From: Paenibacillus sp. MAHUQ-63
GTDB taxonomy: Bacteria > Bacillota > Bacilli > Paenibacillales > NBRC-103111
Assembly (NCBI RefSeq): GCF_028765165.1
Contig: NZ_JARADB010000009.1
Span: 1-64,000 of the forward strand
Direction: 5' to 3'
DNA: 64,000 bases
The notes beneath the pieces are model-generated. The model did no database searches and was not told where the DNA came from. It saw only the letters and a program-made list of their open reading frames with translations. Positions 32,433-40,334 of this stretch are shown here, in pieces; within the stretch, counting starts at the first letter, position 1, and each line of letters begins with the position of its first letter. The translations under genes were made by a program, and so were the position numbers.

Positions 32433-32681
32433 TTTGGCCTCAGCTCCGACCGTGGAACGCCCACAGTTACGTGGACGAATGCCGCGCTATGTCGCGCTTT
32501 CGCGCCGTCGCGCCGCCGCACCACCGGCGCCACCGCCGCCGCCCACCGGCATCGCCGCCCCCCATCCCGCTTACCGGGCCGCGACAAGCTGCTTCTCACG
32601 CTCGTGCCGGCCGCACCTTCGGTGACACGCCGGCTTCCAGCGCTCTTGCGACCGATCGCCATCGAACGACCGGCGCATGGC
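32433..32681. other. GC-rich low-complexity patch without a gene
   Basis: The stretch around 32480-32600 is built of GCCGCC/CACC-type triplets, much richer in G+C than both neighbours. The open frames in it are low-complexity Pro/Ala/Arg strings without a ribosome-binding site or a family pattern. It may be of foreign origin or the product of mutation of a repeat; no function can be assigned. Confidence 0.5.
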
Positions 32682-33115
32682 TCACGTCTCGCCTTCCTTA
32701 TATAGTGAGATGAATTGGGCCGGCACAGCATCTGCAAGCCACACTTCATTGCCCGCATAGTAGAAGTTAACTCCCGCCGAACGGGCCTTAGCCAAATTTA
32801 TGCATAGAATGACTAGCTCCCCTCTTCGCCTGCCAGCCAGCATGGCAAAATGCAGCCCTTCGGACATATGCACGTATTGGCAGCCATGGCCTGCATTCCT
32901 TCCTTCAGAATCACCGGCGCAGCCTTTGCATTCGTTCCATGGAAAAGAAGCACCGGCGGCTCTCCGACGGGGTATTGCACTTTATCGTGGCTACGCCCGT
33001 AACGGGCTCGAATCCGGTCGCCGTAAATTTCATAGTGCTGCTTCTCGCAGCAGGCAACCAGTTCTTCAATTTCACTTTGCGCCTATCCCAGACCAAGCCT
33101 TCTGCGCGCATAGAA
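32682..33115 (-). pseudogene. kptA: decayed RNA 2'-phosphotransferase
   Basis: Minus-strand reading in three joined frames gives about 145 residues of a KptA/Tpt1 protein: EGLVWDR, then from about 33082 SEIEELVACC...YEIYGDRIRARYG...EPPVLLFHGTNAKAAPVILK, then from about 32880 QYVHMSEGLHFAMLAGRR and FYYAGNEVWLADAVPAQFI. Frame breaks lie near 33083 (with an in-frame TAG at 33083-33085) and near 32880. The N-terminal domain is missing where the short palindromes begin at 33118. KptA removes the 2'-phosphate left by RNA ligation using NAD; in this copy the histidine of the usual G-H-S motif reads Arg (YGRSHDK), a further sign of decay. Confidence 0.75.
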
Positions 33116-33117
33116 CT

Positions 33118-33264
33118 TCTAGAGATATAACTGGAGATTCTCCTGTTATCTCGATGAATAATGCCGCAAAGTGGCCTGTTCAGCCCTATTTTAACGGGAG
33201 AAATTCCTGTTATTCATCTCCCAAGGCCAGCTCTAGCTTCGATTAACTGGCGTTTTTCCAGTTA
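33118..33264. repeat. cluster of TAACTGG palindromes
   Basis: Three short palindromic units: TAACTGGAGA-T-TCTCCTGTTA (33128-33148), an inverted-type unit around TTAACGGGAGAAATTCCTGT (from 33191), and TAACTGG-N7-CCAGTTA (33244-33264). They are related to the two units at 31133-31202 on the other side of the IS/kptA zone, and the first abuts the broken 5' end of kptA. Confidence 0.65.
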
Positions 33265-33362
33265 TGCTGCAGACTTAAGGACTAGCCGCTGTGCGCTTGC
33301 TTGCTTATCAGGAAAGATGCTTGCGATAGAGGTAAGGATCATCAGGATGAAAGCTGCCTGGC

Positions 33363-33452
33363 GTCTGTCGTAAATCGCAGACAAGCTGAAGGAGCGGGAA
33401 CAATCCCCGCCTTACATCATCCAAGAAAACCGCGCTCATGCGCGGGTTTTTT
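33363..33452 (+). ncRNA. possible small RNA or leader with three hairpins
   Basis: Three consecutive hairpins occur: GTCTG...CAGAC (33363-33382), AAGGAGCGGG...CCCGCCTT (33389-33413) and a strong terminator AAAACCGCGC-TCAT-GCGCGGGTTTT with T-run (33426-33452). No protein-coding frame ends here that the terminator could serve. A short transcript starting somewhere after 33265 is therefore possible, but no promoter was recognised, and the terminator may simply be left over from a lost gene. Confidence 0.3.
33426..33452 (+). terminator. intrinsic terminator
   Basis: AAAACCGCGC and GCGCGGGTTTT pair around TCAT, followed by a T-run. It lies upstream of the padR promoter and shields that operon from the left. 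Confidence 0.85.
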
Positions 33453-33504
33453 ATTATGAATCCGCCGATTTTTCTAGGCAAAGTATTTAATTTAAAACAG
33501 TACC

Positions 33505-33533
33505 TTGACAGTCATAGTAATATGACTTATTAT
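33505..33533 (+). promoter_or_regulatory. padR operon promoter with operator
   Basis: TTGACA (33505-33510), a 17-bp spacer and TATTAT (33528-33533) make a near-consensus sigma-A promoter. The spacer holds the inverted repeat AGTCATA-GTAA-TATGACT, placing a dimeric repressor between the two boxes. Autoregulation by the PadR protein encoded directly downstream is the simplest reading. Confidence 0.75.
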
Positions 33534-33554
33534 ACGGATATGGAGGTGATTGAA

Positions 33555-33884
33555 TTGAGCGAGAACAAGATCACATCCGACCTGCTTCGCGGACATACGG
33601 ATACGATGATTTTACGGCTCTTGTCTGAAGCTGATCGCTATGGCTACGAGGTTGTCAAACTGATTGCCGAGCGCTCGGGAGGCGAGTATGAGTTGAAGGA
33701 AGCGACGATGTACTCCAGCTTCCGGCGGCTTGAGGCAGACGGGGATATCGAGTGGTATTGGGGCGATGAAACTCAGGGAGGACGGCGCAAATATTTTAGA
33801 ATTACCGAGAAGGGCAAGGACACTTACACCCGTAACAAAAGCAATTGGGAATACGCCAAGCGCGTATTAGAAAATTTAGTATAA
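33555..33884 (+). CDS. PadR family transcriptional regulator
   Basis: A 109-residue PadR-type winged-helix protein with the typical MILRLLSEADRYGYEVVKLI opening helix, KEATMYSSFRRLEADGDIEW recognition part and the wing GGRRKYFRITEKGK. The TTG at 33555 is four bases behind GGAGGTGAT and is preferred to the ATGs further upstream, which would lie at the transcription start. It heads a four-gene operon with a pentapeptide-repeat protein and an ABC exporter. PadR proteins commonly repress such exporters and release them on binding a drug-like ligand. Confidence 0.9.
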   Translation: MSENKITSDLLRGHTDTMILRLLSEADRYGYEVVKLIAERSGGEYELKEATMYSSFRRLEADGDIEWYWGDETQGGRRKYFRITEKGKDTYTRNKSNWEYAKRVLENLV

Positions 33885-33897
33885 GGAGAGATTGGAT

Positions 33898-34767
33898 ATG
33901 ATGAATCCCAAATTGACGGATTATTTGAACAGCGTTTTTACGCCATACGATGGGGTGAAAAGCGTCAACGAATTAAAGGCCGACCTGCTCTTGGATTTAC
34001 AGGAGCGATACCGCGAACTCAGAGCGGAGGGCAAGGATGATGAAACAGCGTTTCAGATGACGATTGAGAGCATCGGCGATATTGAACAAACGATCCTGGA
34101 GGTCGCCAACCTCTCCCGTTCGCTGGAACGGCAAGTCGTGACAAACTTTAGCGCAAGCAACTTGGCCAAAAGCGACTTTGCAGGCGTTACCGCGCACAAA
34201 GGGCAGTTTAAAGGCAGCGCGCTGCATGGTTCCGATTTCTCGGGCGCAGATTTGACCGGCAGCTCGTTTAAGAGCAGCGACGTACGCGAAGCCATTTTTG
34301 ACGGCGCGAATCTGACGGACTGCAGCCTATCCACGCTTGACCTGTCCAAGGCAAGCTTCCACAAGTCGATCCTAGTACGAACCAATTTCAGCAAGTCGGG
34401 GCTTGACGGCGTCAAATTCACAGGAATAAGAATGACCGACGTGACGTTTACAATGACCGATCTTAGAAAAACGATGTTTGAAGGTTGTTCATTTGATGGG
34501 GTTGACTTCACATACTCCGATCTGACCGGGCAGTGCTTCGACGGACAGACGTTTATCGGCGTTAAGTTTGACAAAGCGGGATTGAACGGAGTTTCCTTCA
34601 AGGGCGCTACTTTAAAGAATGTTTCTTTTCAGTCTGCGTTTACGTTCTCTAAGAAGTACTATCGTGCGATCAAAACCATCTGCTTTGACGGCGCAACGAT
34701 GGATAAACTGACCTATGCATTGCTCAAAGGCATGGAAGCCAATTTGTCCCAAGTTACTGTCGTTTAA
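33898..34767 (+). CDS. pentapeptide-repeat protein with a PadR-linked N-terminal domain
   Basis: A 289-residue cytoplasmic protein. Residues 1-80 are helical (VNELKADLLLDLQERYRELR, then DDETAFQMTIESIGDIEQTI) and resemble the DUF1700/HAAS-type domains that partner PadR regulators. From about residue 85 it is a pentapeptide-repeat right-handed beta-helix with many A(D/N)LxxS/F-type units such as SDFSGADLTGSSFKSSDV and TDLRKTMFEGCSFDGVDF. Helices of this type can mimic DNA (Qnr, MfpA) or act as scaffolds. AAGGAG precedes ATG 33898. Its place between padR and the exporter genes suggests a self-protection or signalling role. Confidence 0.85.
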   Translation: MMNPKLTDYLNSVFTPYDGVKSVNELKADLLLDLQERYRELRAEGKDDETAFQMTIESIGDIEQTILEVANLSRSLERQVVTNFSASNLAKSDFAGVTAHKGQFKGSALHGSDFSGADLTGSSFKSSDVREAIFDGANLTDCSLSTLDLSKASFHKSILVRTNFSKSGLDGVKFTGIRMTDVTFTMTDLRKTMFEGCSFDGVDFTYSDLTGQCFDGQTFIGVKFDKAGLNGVSFKGATLKNVSFQSAFTFSKKYYRAIKTICFDGATMDKLTYALLKGMEANLSQVTVV

Positions 34768-34785
34768 TTTAAGGGAGGGAATCCG

Positions 34786-35556
34786 ATGCCAACCGTGCAA
34801 ACCAATCCCATTCAAGTAAAAGGACTGATTAAATCCTACAAGCAGCATCAAGTGCTGAAGGGCGTAGATTTCGAGGTGGAAAAAGGGAGTATATTCGCTC
34901 TCCTTGGCTCCAACGGGGCAGGCAAGACAACAGTTGTCAAAATTCTCACCACGCTGCTCCAACCGGATGGCGGCACTGCCGCTATCAATGGATTCGATGT
35001 CGCGGCTAAGCCCGATCATGTCCGTCAGGCGATTAGTCTGACCGGGCAATTCGCCGCTGTGGACGAAATTTTAACCGGACGGGAAAATTTGATCATGATT
35101 GCGAAGCTGCGATACCTCAAGGATCCGCGTCAAGTAGCGGACGACTTGCTCCGACGCTTCGGCTTGACAGACGCCGCGGACCGCAGGGTGGCTACTTATT
35201 CGGGCGGGATGCGCCGCAGGCTCGACATCGCCCTTAGCCTTGTGGGGAAACCGCAGATCATTTTCCTTGACGAACCGACCACAGGGCTTGACCCCGAAGC
35301 GCGTATAGAGGTTTGGAAGATTGTCAAGGAGCTGGCGGACAAAGGCACGACCATCTTCTTAACTACGCAGTATTTAGAGGAGGCAGAGCAGCTTGCCGAC
35401 CGAATTGCCATTCTGCATGAGGGCAGGATTATCTCCAGCGGCACGCTCTCGGAGCTGAAAAAGCTGTTCCCACCCGCCAAGGTGGAGTATGTGGAGAAGC
35501 AGCCGACTTTGGAAGAGATCTTCCTCGCCATCGTCGGCACAAAGGAGGAGAAGTGA
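34786..35556 (+). CDS. ABC exporter ATP-binding protein, DrrA type
   Basis: A 256-residue ABC ATPase: Walker A GSNGAGKTT (about 44-52), signature YSGGMRRRLDIA, Walker B IIFLDEPTTGLDP and the switch region TTQYLEEAEQLADR, which is the form found in daunorubicin-resistance-type exporters (Q-Y-L-E-E-A). The C-terminal tail has PTLEEIFL. The permease starts directly after the stop codon. Together they should export a hydrophobic compound, perhaps an antibiotic. Confidence 0.93.
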   Translation: MPTVQTNPIQVKGLIKSYKQHQVLKGVDFEVEKGSIFALLGSNGAGKTTVVKILTTLLQPDGGTAAINGFDVAAKPDHVRQAISLTGQFAAVDEILTGRENLIMIAKLRYLKDPRQVADDLLRRFGLTDAADRRVATYSGGMRRRLDIALSLVGKPQIIFLDEPTTGLDPEARIEVWKIVKELADKGTTIFLTTQYLEEAEQLADRIAILHEGRIISSGTLSELKKLFPPAKVEYVEKQPTLEEIFLAIVGTKEEK

Positions 35557-36324
35557 ATGGAGACGACAAAGAACCATTTTTTCAGCGATATGGGCGTTAT
35601 GGTTGGACGTTCGATGCGTCATATTTCCCGCAGTATGGATACCATCATCACGGTCACCATCATGCCGATCGCTTTCATGCTGCTGTTCGTTTATGTGTTC
35701 GGCGGTGCCATTCAAACCGGAACGGATAACTATGTGAATTACCTGTTGCCCGGTATACTGCTGATTGCTATTGCCAGCGGTGTGGCTTACACGGCTTATC
35801 GCCTGTTTACCGATGTGCAGCGGGGCATCTTCGAGCGGTTTCACACCATGCCGATTTCCCGTTCCACCTTGCTCTGGGGGCATGTCCTCACCTCGCTAGT
35901 ATCCAACGCAATCTCCGTTGTCGTCATCCTTCTCGTATCGTTGATTATGGGCTTTCGTTCATCCGCTGGCGTGCTGCCATGGCTGGCCGTAGCCGGCATC
36001 CTTGCGCTGTTTACGTTGGCCTTAACTTGGGTTGCCGCTATAGCCGGCTTGTCCGCAAAAACGGTCGATGGCGCAAGCGCCTTCTCCTACCCGATTATCT
36101 TCCTGCCCTTTATCAGCTCAGCATTCGTGCCAACTGAGTCAATGCCGACCGTCGTTCGTGTCTTTGCCGAAAACCAACCGGTAACCTCGATTGTAGAAGC
36201 CATCCGCGCATTGCTGTCAGGACAACAAGTGGGGAATGAGATATGGATTGCGCTTGCGTGGTGCATCGGCATTGTGTTCGTCGCTTATTTCTTTGCCATG
36301 AAGGCTTATAAAAAGAGGGTATGA
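35557..36324 (+). CDS. ABC-2 type permease, DrrB type
   Basis: A 255-residue inner-membrane protein with six predicted helices, for example TVTIMPIAFMLLFVYVFGGA, ILLIAIASGVAY and VVVILLVSLIMGF. The RGIFERFHTMPISRS segment is the conserved cytoplasmic part of DrrB/NodJ-type permeases. AAGGAGGAGAAGTGA covers the end of the ATPase gene and drives the ATG that follows with no gap. A terminator at 36400 ends the operon. Confidence 0.92.
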   Translation: METTKNHFFSDMGVMVGRSMRHISRSMDTIITVTIMPIAFMLLFVYVFGGAIQTGTDNYVNYLLPGILLIAIASGVAYTAYRLFTDVQRGIFERFHTMPISRSTLLWGHVLTSLVSNAISVVVILLVSLIMGFRSSAGVLPWLAVAGILALFTLALTWVAAIAGLSAKTVDGASAFSYPIIFLPFISSAFVPTESMPTVVRVFAENQPVTSIVEAIRALLSGQQVGNEIWIALAWCIGIVFVAYFFAMKAYKKRV

Positions 36325-36399
36325 CATTCGCGGGGTAGACGAATTTGGAGGAAGTACGCGTGCGAACAAGTTATAAAGTACTGAAAATCAGCAAACAAT

Positions 36400-36444
36400 A
36401 AAAGCCATAAGATTCCCAGGAAGGGAGCTCCTATGGCTTTTTTA
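36400..36444 (+). terminator. intrinsic terminator
   Basis: AAAAGCCATA pairs with TATGGCTTTT, and T-run follows. On the opposite strand an A-run makes it usable for the convergent gene at 36492 as well. Confidence 0.88.
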
Positions 36445-36491
36445 TTGTACAATCCACTTGTACCCGCACCGAATTGCCCCGGCACCTCATG

Positions 36492-37937
36492 TTATTGATC
36501 CAAATCTGCATCAAACCAACGCCAAACTTCATCCTTCGCTTGGTCAACGATCGTGTTATTTGCCCGAATAATGTAAATTTTGTGTGTTTTATCCATGTAA
36601 TAGAGGCCTTCCGCAAGCTCGGATACACGCTCCATTTTTAGTTCGGTTGTCATGGTGTACAGCCCGCTTTGCTCGTTCGGTGAGAAATCTTTTGAATTTA
36701 TACCGTTCATCACGACGTACAACTTGCCTTCCCCGACGGAAGGATCTGCAAGCAGCGGGTTCGTTATGCCCAGCACCTGAACGTCCAGCTCACCAAGCAG
36801 GTCGTTTACGTCGTGAACATTTCCCTCCCGATCCAGTAAAGCTAGCCGCGCCGTGCCGGAGATCATGCCATTGCGGCCTGGCAGCAAGGCCGATGCGATC
36901 CACGTCGTCCCGTCTGGATTCGGTATGACCCGGTCCAGCCTTTGACTCAAATCAGCGAGCTGCGTCACCTTGCCGTCGCGGACCAAGAAGTTGTAGGTAG
37001 TTCCATAGTTCGGACCGATCACAGGGATTGGAAGTCTTAGATTGATAGAGAGAATATATGCGTTATTCGCCGCCTCGAACCTCGTATAGGAATGTACCGG
37101 CGGACCCCAGTCAGCTGCTTCCCATACATCGGAGTCCGTCAGTGTGTAGATCTTCAGGTTACCATCATATAAATCGCGGCCTTTGCGCGTCAACTCCACG
37201 GGTTTCCCGCCCATAGGGTGCTTGGAATCGATGAGTCGGTTGGTGAACGCCTCCAGCGCTTTGCGGTTTTGCAGCTCGGCTTGATGAGTGGACTTGTCGA
37301 TTTTCACCATCGCCTTCTCGTCATCCGCACCCAGCAAAGAATAAAAATACAAGGCTTGATCATCGTCGCCGATGAGTCCCTGCATGACATTCTGACCGCC
37401 AATGATGCCAAGCCCCGTTTGTTCATTCCAAACAAGATCGAGTCGCAATAAATCATGGGCGAATTGCCATGTAAGCGGGATGTAGGTGATGTCCCGGAAT
37501 GTTAAGAACGGATAAGGCTCTTCCGCATTCTCGATTTTCTTTTCCCCGAATTGAATCGGGAAACTTGCCAATTGAACGGAGTACGATGTACTGTTACGCG
37601 TTTTGCTCAGATCCTGCTCGGCCCGAGACGTCCGTATAGGAGGCGGATAATTACGATTTGGCCATAAAATCAGCCCCGCATCATCGCTCCACTGATACTC
37701 AATATTCAGCGATTGAAGATTGTTCCACGTCATAGGCATGTAGGTAATGTCTTTGTAAAGTAAAAATGGGTACTCACTGTAGGCCTGGTCCAATGAAGTG
37801 TTGTTAAGTGTAATAGGAAACTTCGGAATGGATGCACGGATCGAGGTACCGGCCGTGGCTTGAACGGGCAGCGCTGCACACGCAAGCAGCACAATGGCCG
37901 CACAGCTAAGTGCAATTTTTCGAACGGATAATAGCAA
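36492..37937 (-). CDS. secreted stalk-domain-like protein
   Basis: A 481-residue exported protein with signal peptide (IALSCAAIVLLACAALPVQA). The N-terminal third has two copies of a domain resembling the copper amine oxidase N-domain-like (stalk) unit: YPFLLYKDITYMPMTWN (about residues 55-72) and YPFLTFRDITYIPLTWQ (about 143-160). The remainder is a long beta-rich part with propeller-like repeats (VRDGKVTQLADL, LLDREGNVHDVNDL). It is likely a cell-surface protein. The start is probably TTG 37937 behind AGGAAATGAG, as no ATG is available. Function unknown. Confidence 0.75.
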   Translation of the reverse strand: MLLSVRKIALSCAAIVLLACAALPVQATAGTSIRASIPKFPITLNNTSLDQAYSEYPFLLYKDITYMPMTWNNLQSLNIEYQWSDDAGLILWPNRNYPPPIRTSRAEQDLSKTRNSTSYSVQLASFPIQFGEKKIENAEEPYPFLTFRDITYIPLTWQFAHDLLRLDLVWNEQTGLGIIGGQNVMQGLIGDDDQALYFYSLLGADDEKAMVKIDKSTHQAELQNRKALEAFTNRLIDSKHPMGGKPVELTRKGRDLYDGNLKIYTLTDSDVWEAADWGPPVHSYTRFEAANNAYILSINLRLPIPVIGPNYGTTYNFLVRDGKVTQLADLSQRLDRVIPNPDGTTWIASALLPGRNGMISGTARLALLDREGNVHDVNDLLGELDVQVLGITNPLLADPSVGEGKLYVVMNGINSKDFSPNEQSGLYTMTTELKMERVSELAEGLYYMDKTHKIYIIRANNTIVDQAKDEVWRWFDADLDQ

Positions 37938-38116
37938 GCGATCAACTCATTTCCTATAAATTGAAAACCGCGTATTTCACATAAATAGACGTCAAGCCGG
38001 TGGTAAAGTTGCATGAATTTGGGAACTGCATGCATGCTTTCCGGTTCCCGATGTTACCGAAATGTGAGCGAGACGTCAGTGTCAAGGGGTTTTAATCAGC
38101 CTGCGTTTGGGGTACG

Positions 38117-38878
38117 ATGATGACTGGGGTTATCCCATTAGAAGGGGGAAAGCTGTTTCAGCGAATGGAGGGGAGAATACTGGAAAACTTTGCATGCTTA
38201 TACATCGTACGTGGTGAACCCTATCGACCGGGCACCATCGTGAATCTCAGTGAAGATGAAACGCGGGTCGGCCGGGTATCCAATCAGTTTACTCCGGACT
38301 TGGCCTTAACGAACGCTTTTATTTCCCGGGAGCATCTCGTCATCCGCAAAGAACAAGACGTGGCGGTGCTATATGATTTAGGAAGCCGGCACGGAACGGA
38401 GATCAATGGCGTACTGTTAACGCCGCACACCCCATATACGTTGAAAAATTTTGATATCATTAAGCTCTCAAAAGGGATGACCGTCATCCACTTTTCATAT
38501 ACGTTCGCCGATCAGACTCTAGAAATCGAACCGCTTAGCGTCACCAGGATGCTAGAAATTCCGGAACTGCCACTCACGATTCATTGGGAAAGAAGAGAAT
38601 GTATCGTCGAAGGCAGGCGAATCCTCATGTCAGAGAAAGAATATTTACTGATTCGTGTGCTGCATGAGAATGCCAACCGGCTCGTTCCGCTCGAGGAAAT
38701 TAAATCCAGCGTATGGCCGGAAAGGTCAACGGGAGCAGAAGGCTTCTCCGATGTGACGTTGGACGAGCTGAATGCCTTGATCTACCGGGTACGCAAAAAG
38801 TACGGCAAAGCTACCTTTCTGATTAGTGCAGTGCGAGGCAGCGGCTATATGCTCGAAACGGAATTGAAATCGTCATAA
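38117..38878 (+). CDS. FHA domain and winged-helix fusion protein
   Basis: A 253-residue soluble protein. Residues about 30-125 form a forkhead-associated domain (TRVGR, then FISREHLVI and DLGSRHGTEING), which binds phospho-threonine peptides. Residues about 155-250 form an OmpR/PhoB-type DNA-binding domain (MSEKEYLLIRVLHENANRLV, VTLDELNALIYRVRKK and ISAVRGSGYML). The fusion would link Ser/Thr kinase signalling directly to transcription. Two adjoining ATGs (38117, 38120) have a weak GGGG upstream; ATG 38165 is an alternative. The murA-type gene begins 18 bp after the stop, so they are probably cotranscribed. Confidence 0.85.
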   Translation: MMTGVIPLEGGKLFQRMEGRILENFACLYIVRGEPYRPGTIVNLSEDETRVGRVSNQFTPDLALTNAFISREHLVIRKEQDVAVLYDLGSRHGTEINGVLLTPHTPYTLKNFDIIKLSKGMTVIHFSYTFADQTLEIEPLSVTRMLEIPELPLTIHWERRECIVEGRRILMSEKEYLLIRVLHENANRLVPLEEIKSSVWPERSTGAEGFSDVTLDELNALIYRVRKKYGKATFLISAVRGSGYMLETELKSS

Positions 38879-38896
38879 CGAAAGTAGGGACACTTC

Positions 38897-40189
38897 ATGA
38901 AGTATATACAGGCTGAGTTCTCAGGTCCCCTGAACGGAACGGTACATATACCGGGAGCGAAGAATAGCTCCCTTGCTTTACTTGCCGCCGCTTGTCTGGC
39001 GGACAGTATCGTAACTTTAGAGGGGATTCCCCGTATAGACGATGTCCGCATTATCGCCGATATCGGCCGGGATATCGGGATAAAGCTTAGACAGGAAGGC
39101 CGGCAAGTCATCATTGACCCGCGATGGATTCATAGCTCCGTGATCGATCCAGGCAAAGCTTCGAGCTACCGGGCGTCTTATTATTTCGCAGGTGCGTTAC
39201 TGTCCAAATTCGGCAAAGTGACGATCGGATTGCCTGGCGGTGACGATTTCGTCTCAAGACCGATTGATCAGCATATCAAGGTATTCAAAGCGCTAGGAGC
39301 GCAGGTGCGTCTCTTCGAAGATTATTACGAAGTTGAGGCTGCTGAGCTGAAGGGGGCGGACATTTATTTCGACACCATTACTTCCGGCGCGACGATTAAT
39401 GCGATGCTGGCGGCTGTGCTGGCCAAAGGACGGACACAACTGTACAACGCAGCTGTAGATCCGGAAGTGTGCGATACGGCAAACTTCCTGAACCAGTTGG
39501 GTGCGCGAATCTACGGGGCAGGTACGGATTTTATTCGAATTGAAGGCGTCTCCTATCTGAACGGTGGAACGCACACGGTGATTCCCGACAGGCTGATTGC
39601 CGGTGCCTTTCTGATGGCGGCCGGGCTCCACGGGGGGCAGGTTACCGTCATGGACGTCATCCCCGAGCATCTGGGCTCATGTCTGGCCAAGATGGAGGAA
39701 ATAGGGATGCATTTGGAATGCGGCGAGAGCCACATTACGGCTTATGGGGCGAATTCGCTGAAAGCGACGCGTATCCGCACAGGCATGTATCCGAGCTTCG
39801 CCACCGATTTGCAGCAGCCCATGACTGCGCTCCTCCTGCAAGCGAAGGGCAAGAGCATCGTTACCGATCGTGTCTACCCCAAGCGGTACGCTCACGTTCC
39901 GCAGCTGCGGCGGCTTGGTGCAGAGATCGAGCTGCGGCAGGACAGCGCGTTGATCAGCGGAGGACGGCCCTTGCAAGGCGGCTGGGTGCATGCTACTGAT
40001 GTGCGTGCAGGCACTTGCTTGCTGATGGCCGGTTTAGCGGCTGAGGGCAGCACGTGTATAACAGGTGTCGAGCACCTCGAGCGCGGCTACGAAGACGTTA
40101 TCGGCAGCTTCAGATCGATAGGGGCCAAGCTATCGATGCGCGAGTTGGACGCACAGGCGCATCCAAGTCAGATTCGTGAATCTTATTGA
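38897..40189 (+). CDS. murA: UDP-N-acetylglucosamine 1-carboxyvinyltransferase with Asp at the fosfomycin site
   Basis: A 430-residue EPT/RTPC-like enzyme that transfers enolpyruvate from PEP to UDP-GlcNAc, the first committed step of peptidoglycan synthesis. The catalytic lysine is in GAKNSSLALL (Lys22 position), the general-base Asp in FATDLQQP and Arg in SRPIDQH. At the place of the Cys that fosfomycin alkylates (GGC in E. coli), this protein has LPGGDDFVSRP, Asp116. Asp here is known from mycobacterial and other fosfomycin-insensitive MurA enzymes. It is thus probably an active, drug-insensitive MurA, perhaps a second copy beside a usual one elsewhere. Confidence 0.9.
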   Translation: MKYIQAEFSGPLNGTVHIPGAKNSSLALLAAACLADSIVTLEGIPRIDDVRIIADIGRDIGIKLRQEGRQVIIDPRWIHSSVIDPGKASSYRASYYFAGALLSKFGKVTIGLPGGDDFVSRPIDQHIKVFKALGAQVRLFEDYYEVEAAELKGADIYFDTITSGATINAMLAAVLAKGRTQLYNAAVDPEVCDTANFLNQLGARIYGAGTDFIRIEGVSYLNGGTHTVIPDRLIAGAFLMAAGLHGGQVTVMDVIPEHLGSCLAKMEEIGMHLECGESHITAYGANSLKATRIRTGMYPSFATDLQQPMTALLLQAKGKSIVTDRVYPKRYAHVPQLRRLGAEIELRQDSALISGGRPLQGGWVHATDVRAGTCLLMAGLAAEGSTCITGVEHLERGYEDVIGSFRSIGAKLSMRELDAQAHPSQIRESY

Positions 40190-40203
40190 TGTTTCAAAAT
40201 ATG

Positions 40204-40234
40204 AACACCGTCTTGAAGTTGGCGGTGTTTTTTC
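40204..40234 (+). terminator. intrinsic terminator
   Basis: AACACCG and CGGTGTT pair with partial inner pairing, followed by TTTTTCG. Confidence 0.88.
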
Positions 40235-40334
40235 GTTTGGTTAACTGGGGACTTCCAGCTCTGGTTGTACCACTAACGGGATGAATATATGGTAAAATAA
40301 GGGCGTAAACAACCCGCAGAAGGAGTGTTACAGT

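Noticed and set aside
32434-32713. Two long plus-strand frames in the GC-rich patch
   Set aside because: Low-complexity Pro/Ala/Arg strings caused by base composition; no start site and no family pattern.
32800-33246. 148-residue plus-strand frame over the kptA remnant
   Set aside because: The minus strand gives recognisable KptA motifs here, and the plus-strand product resembles nothing and crosses into the repeat.
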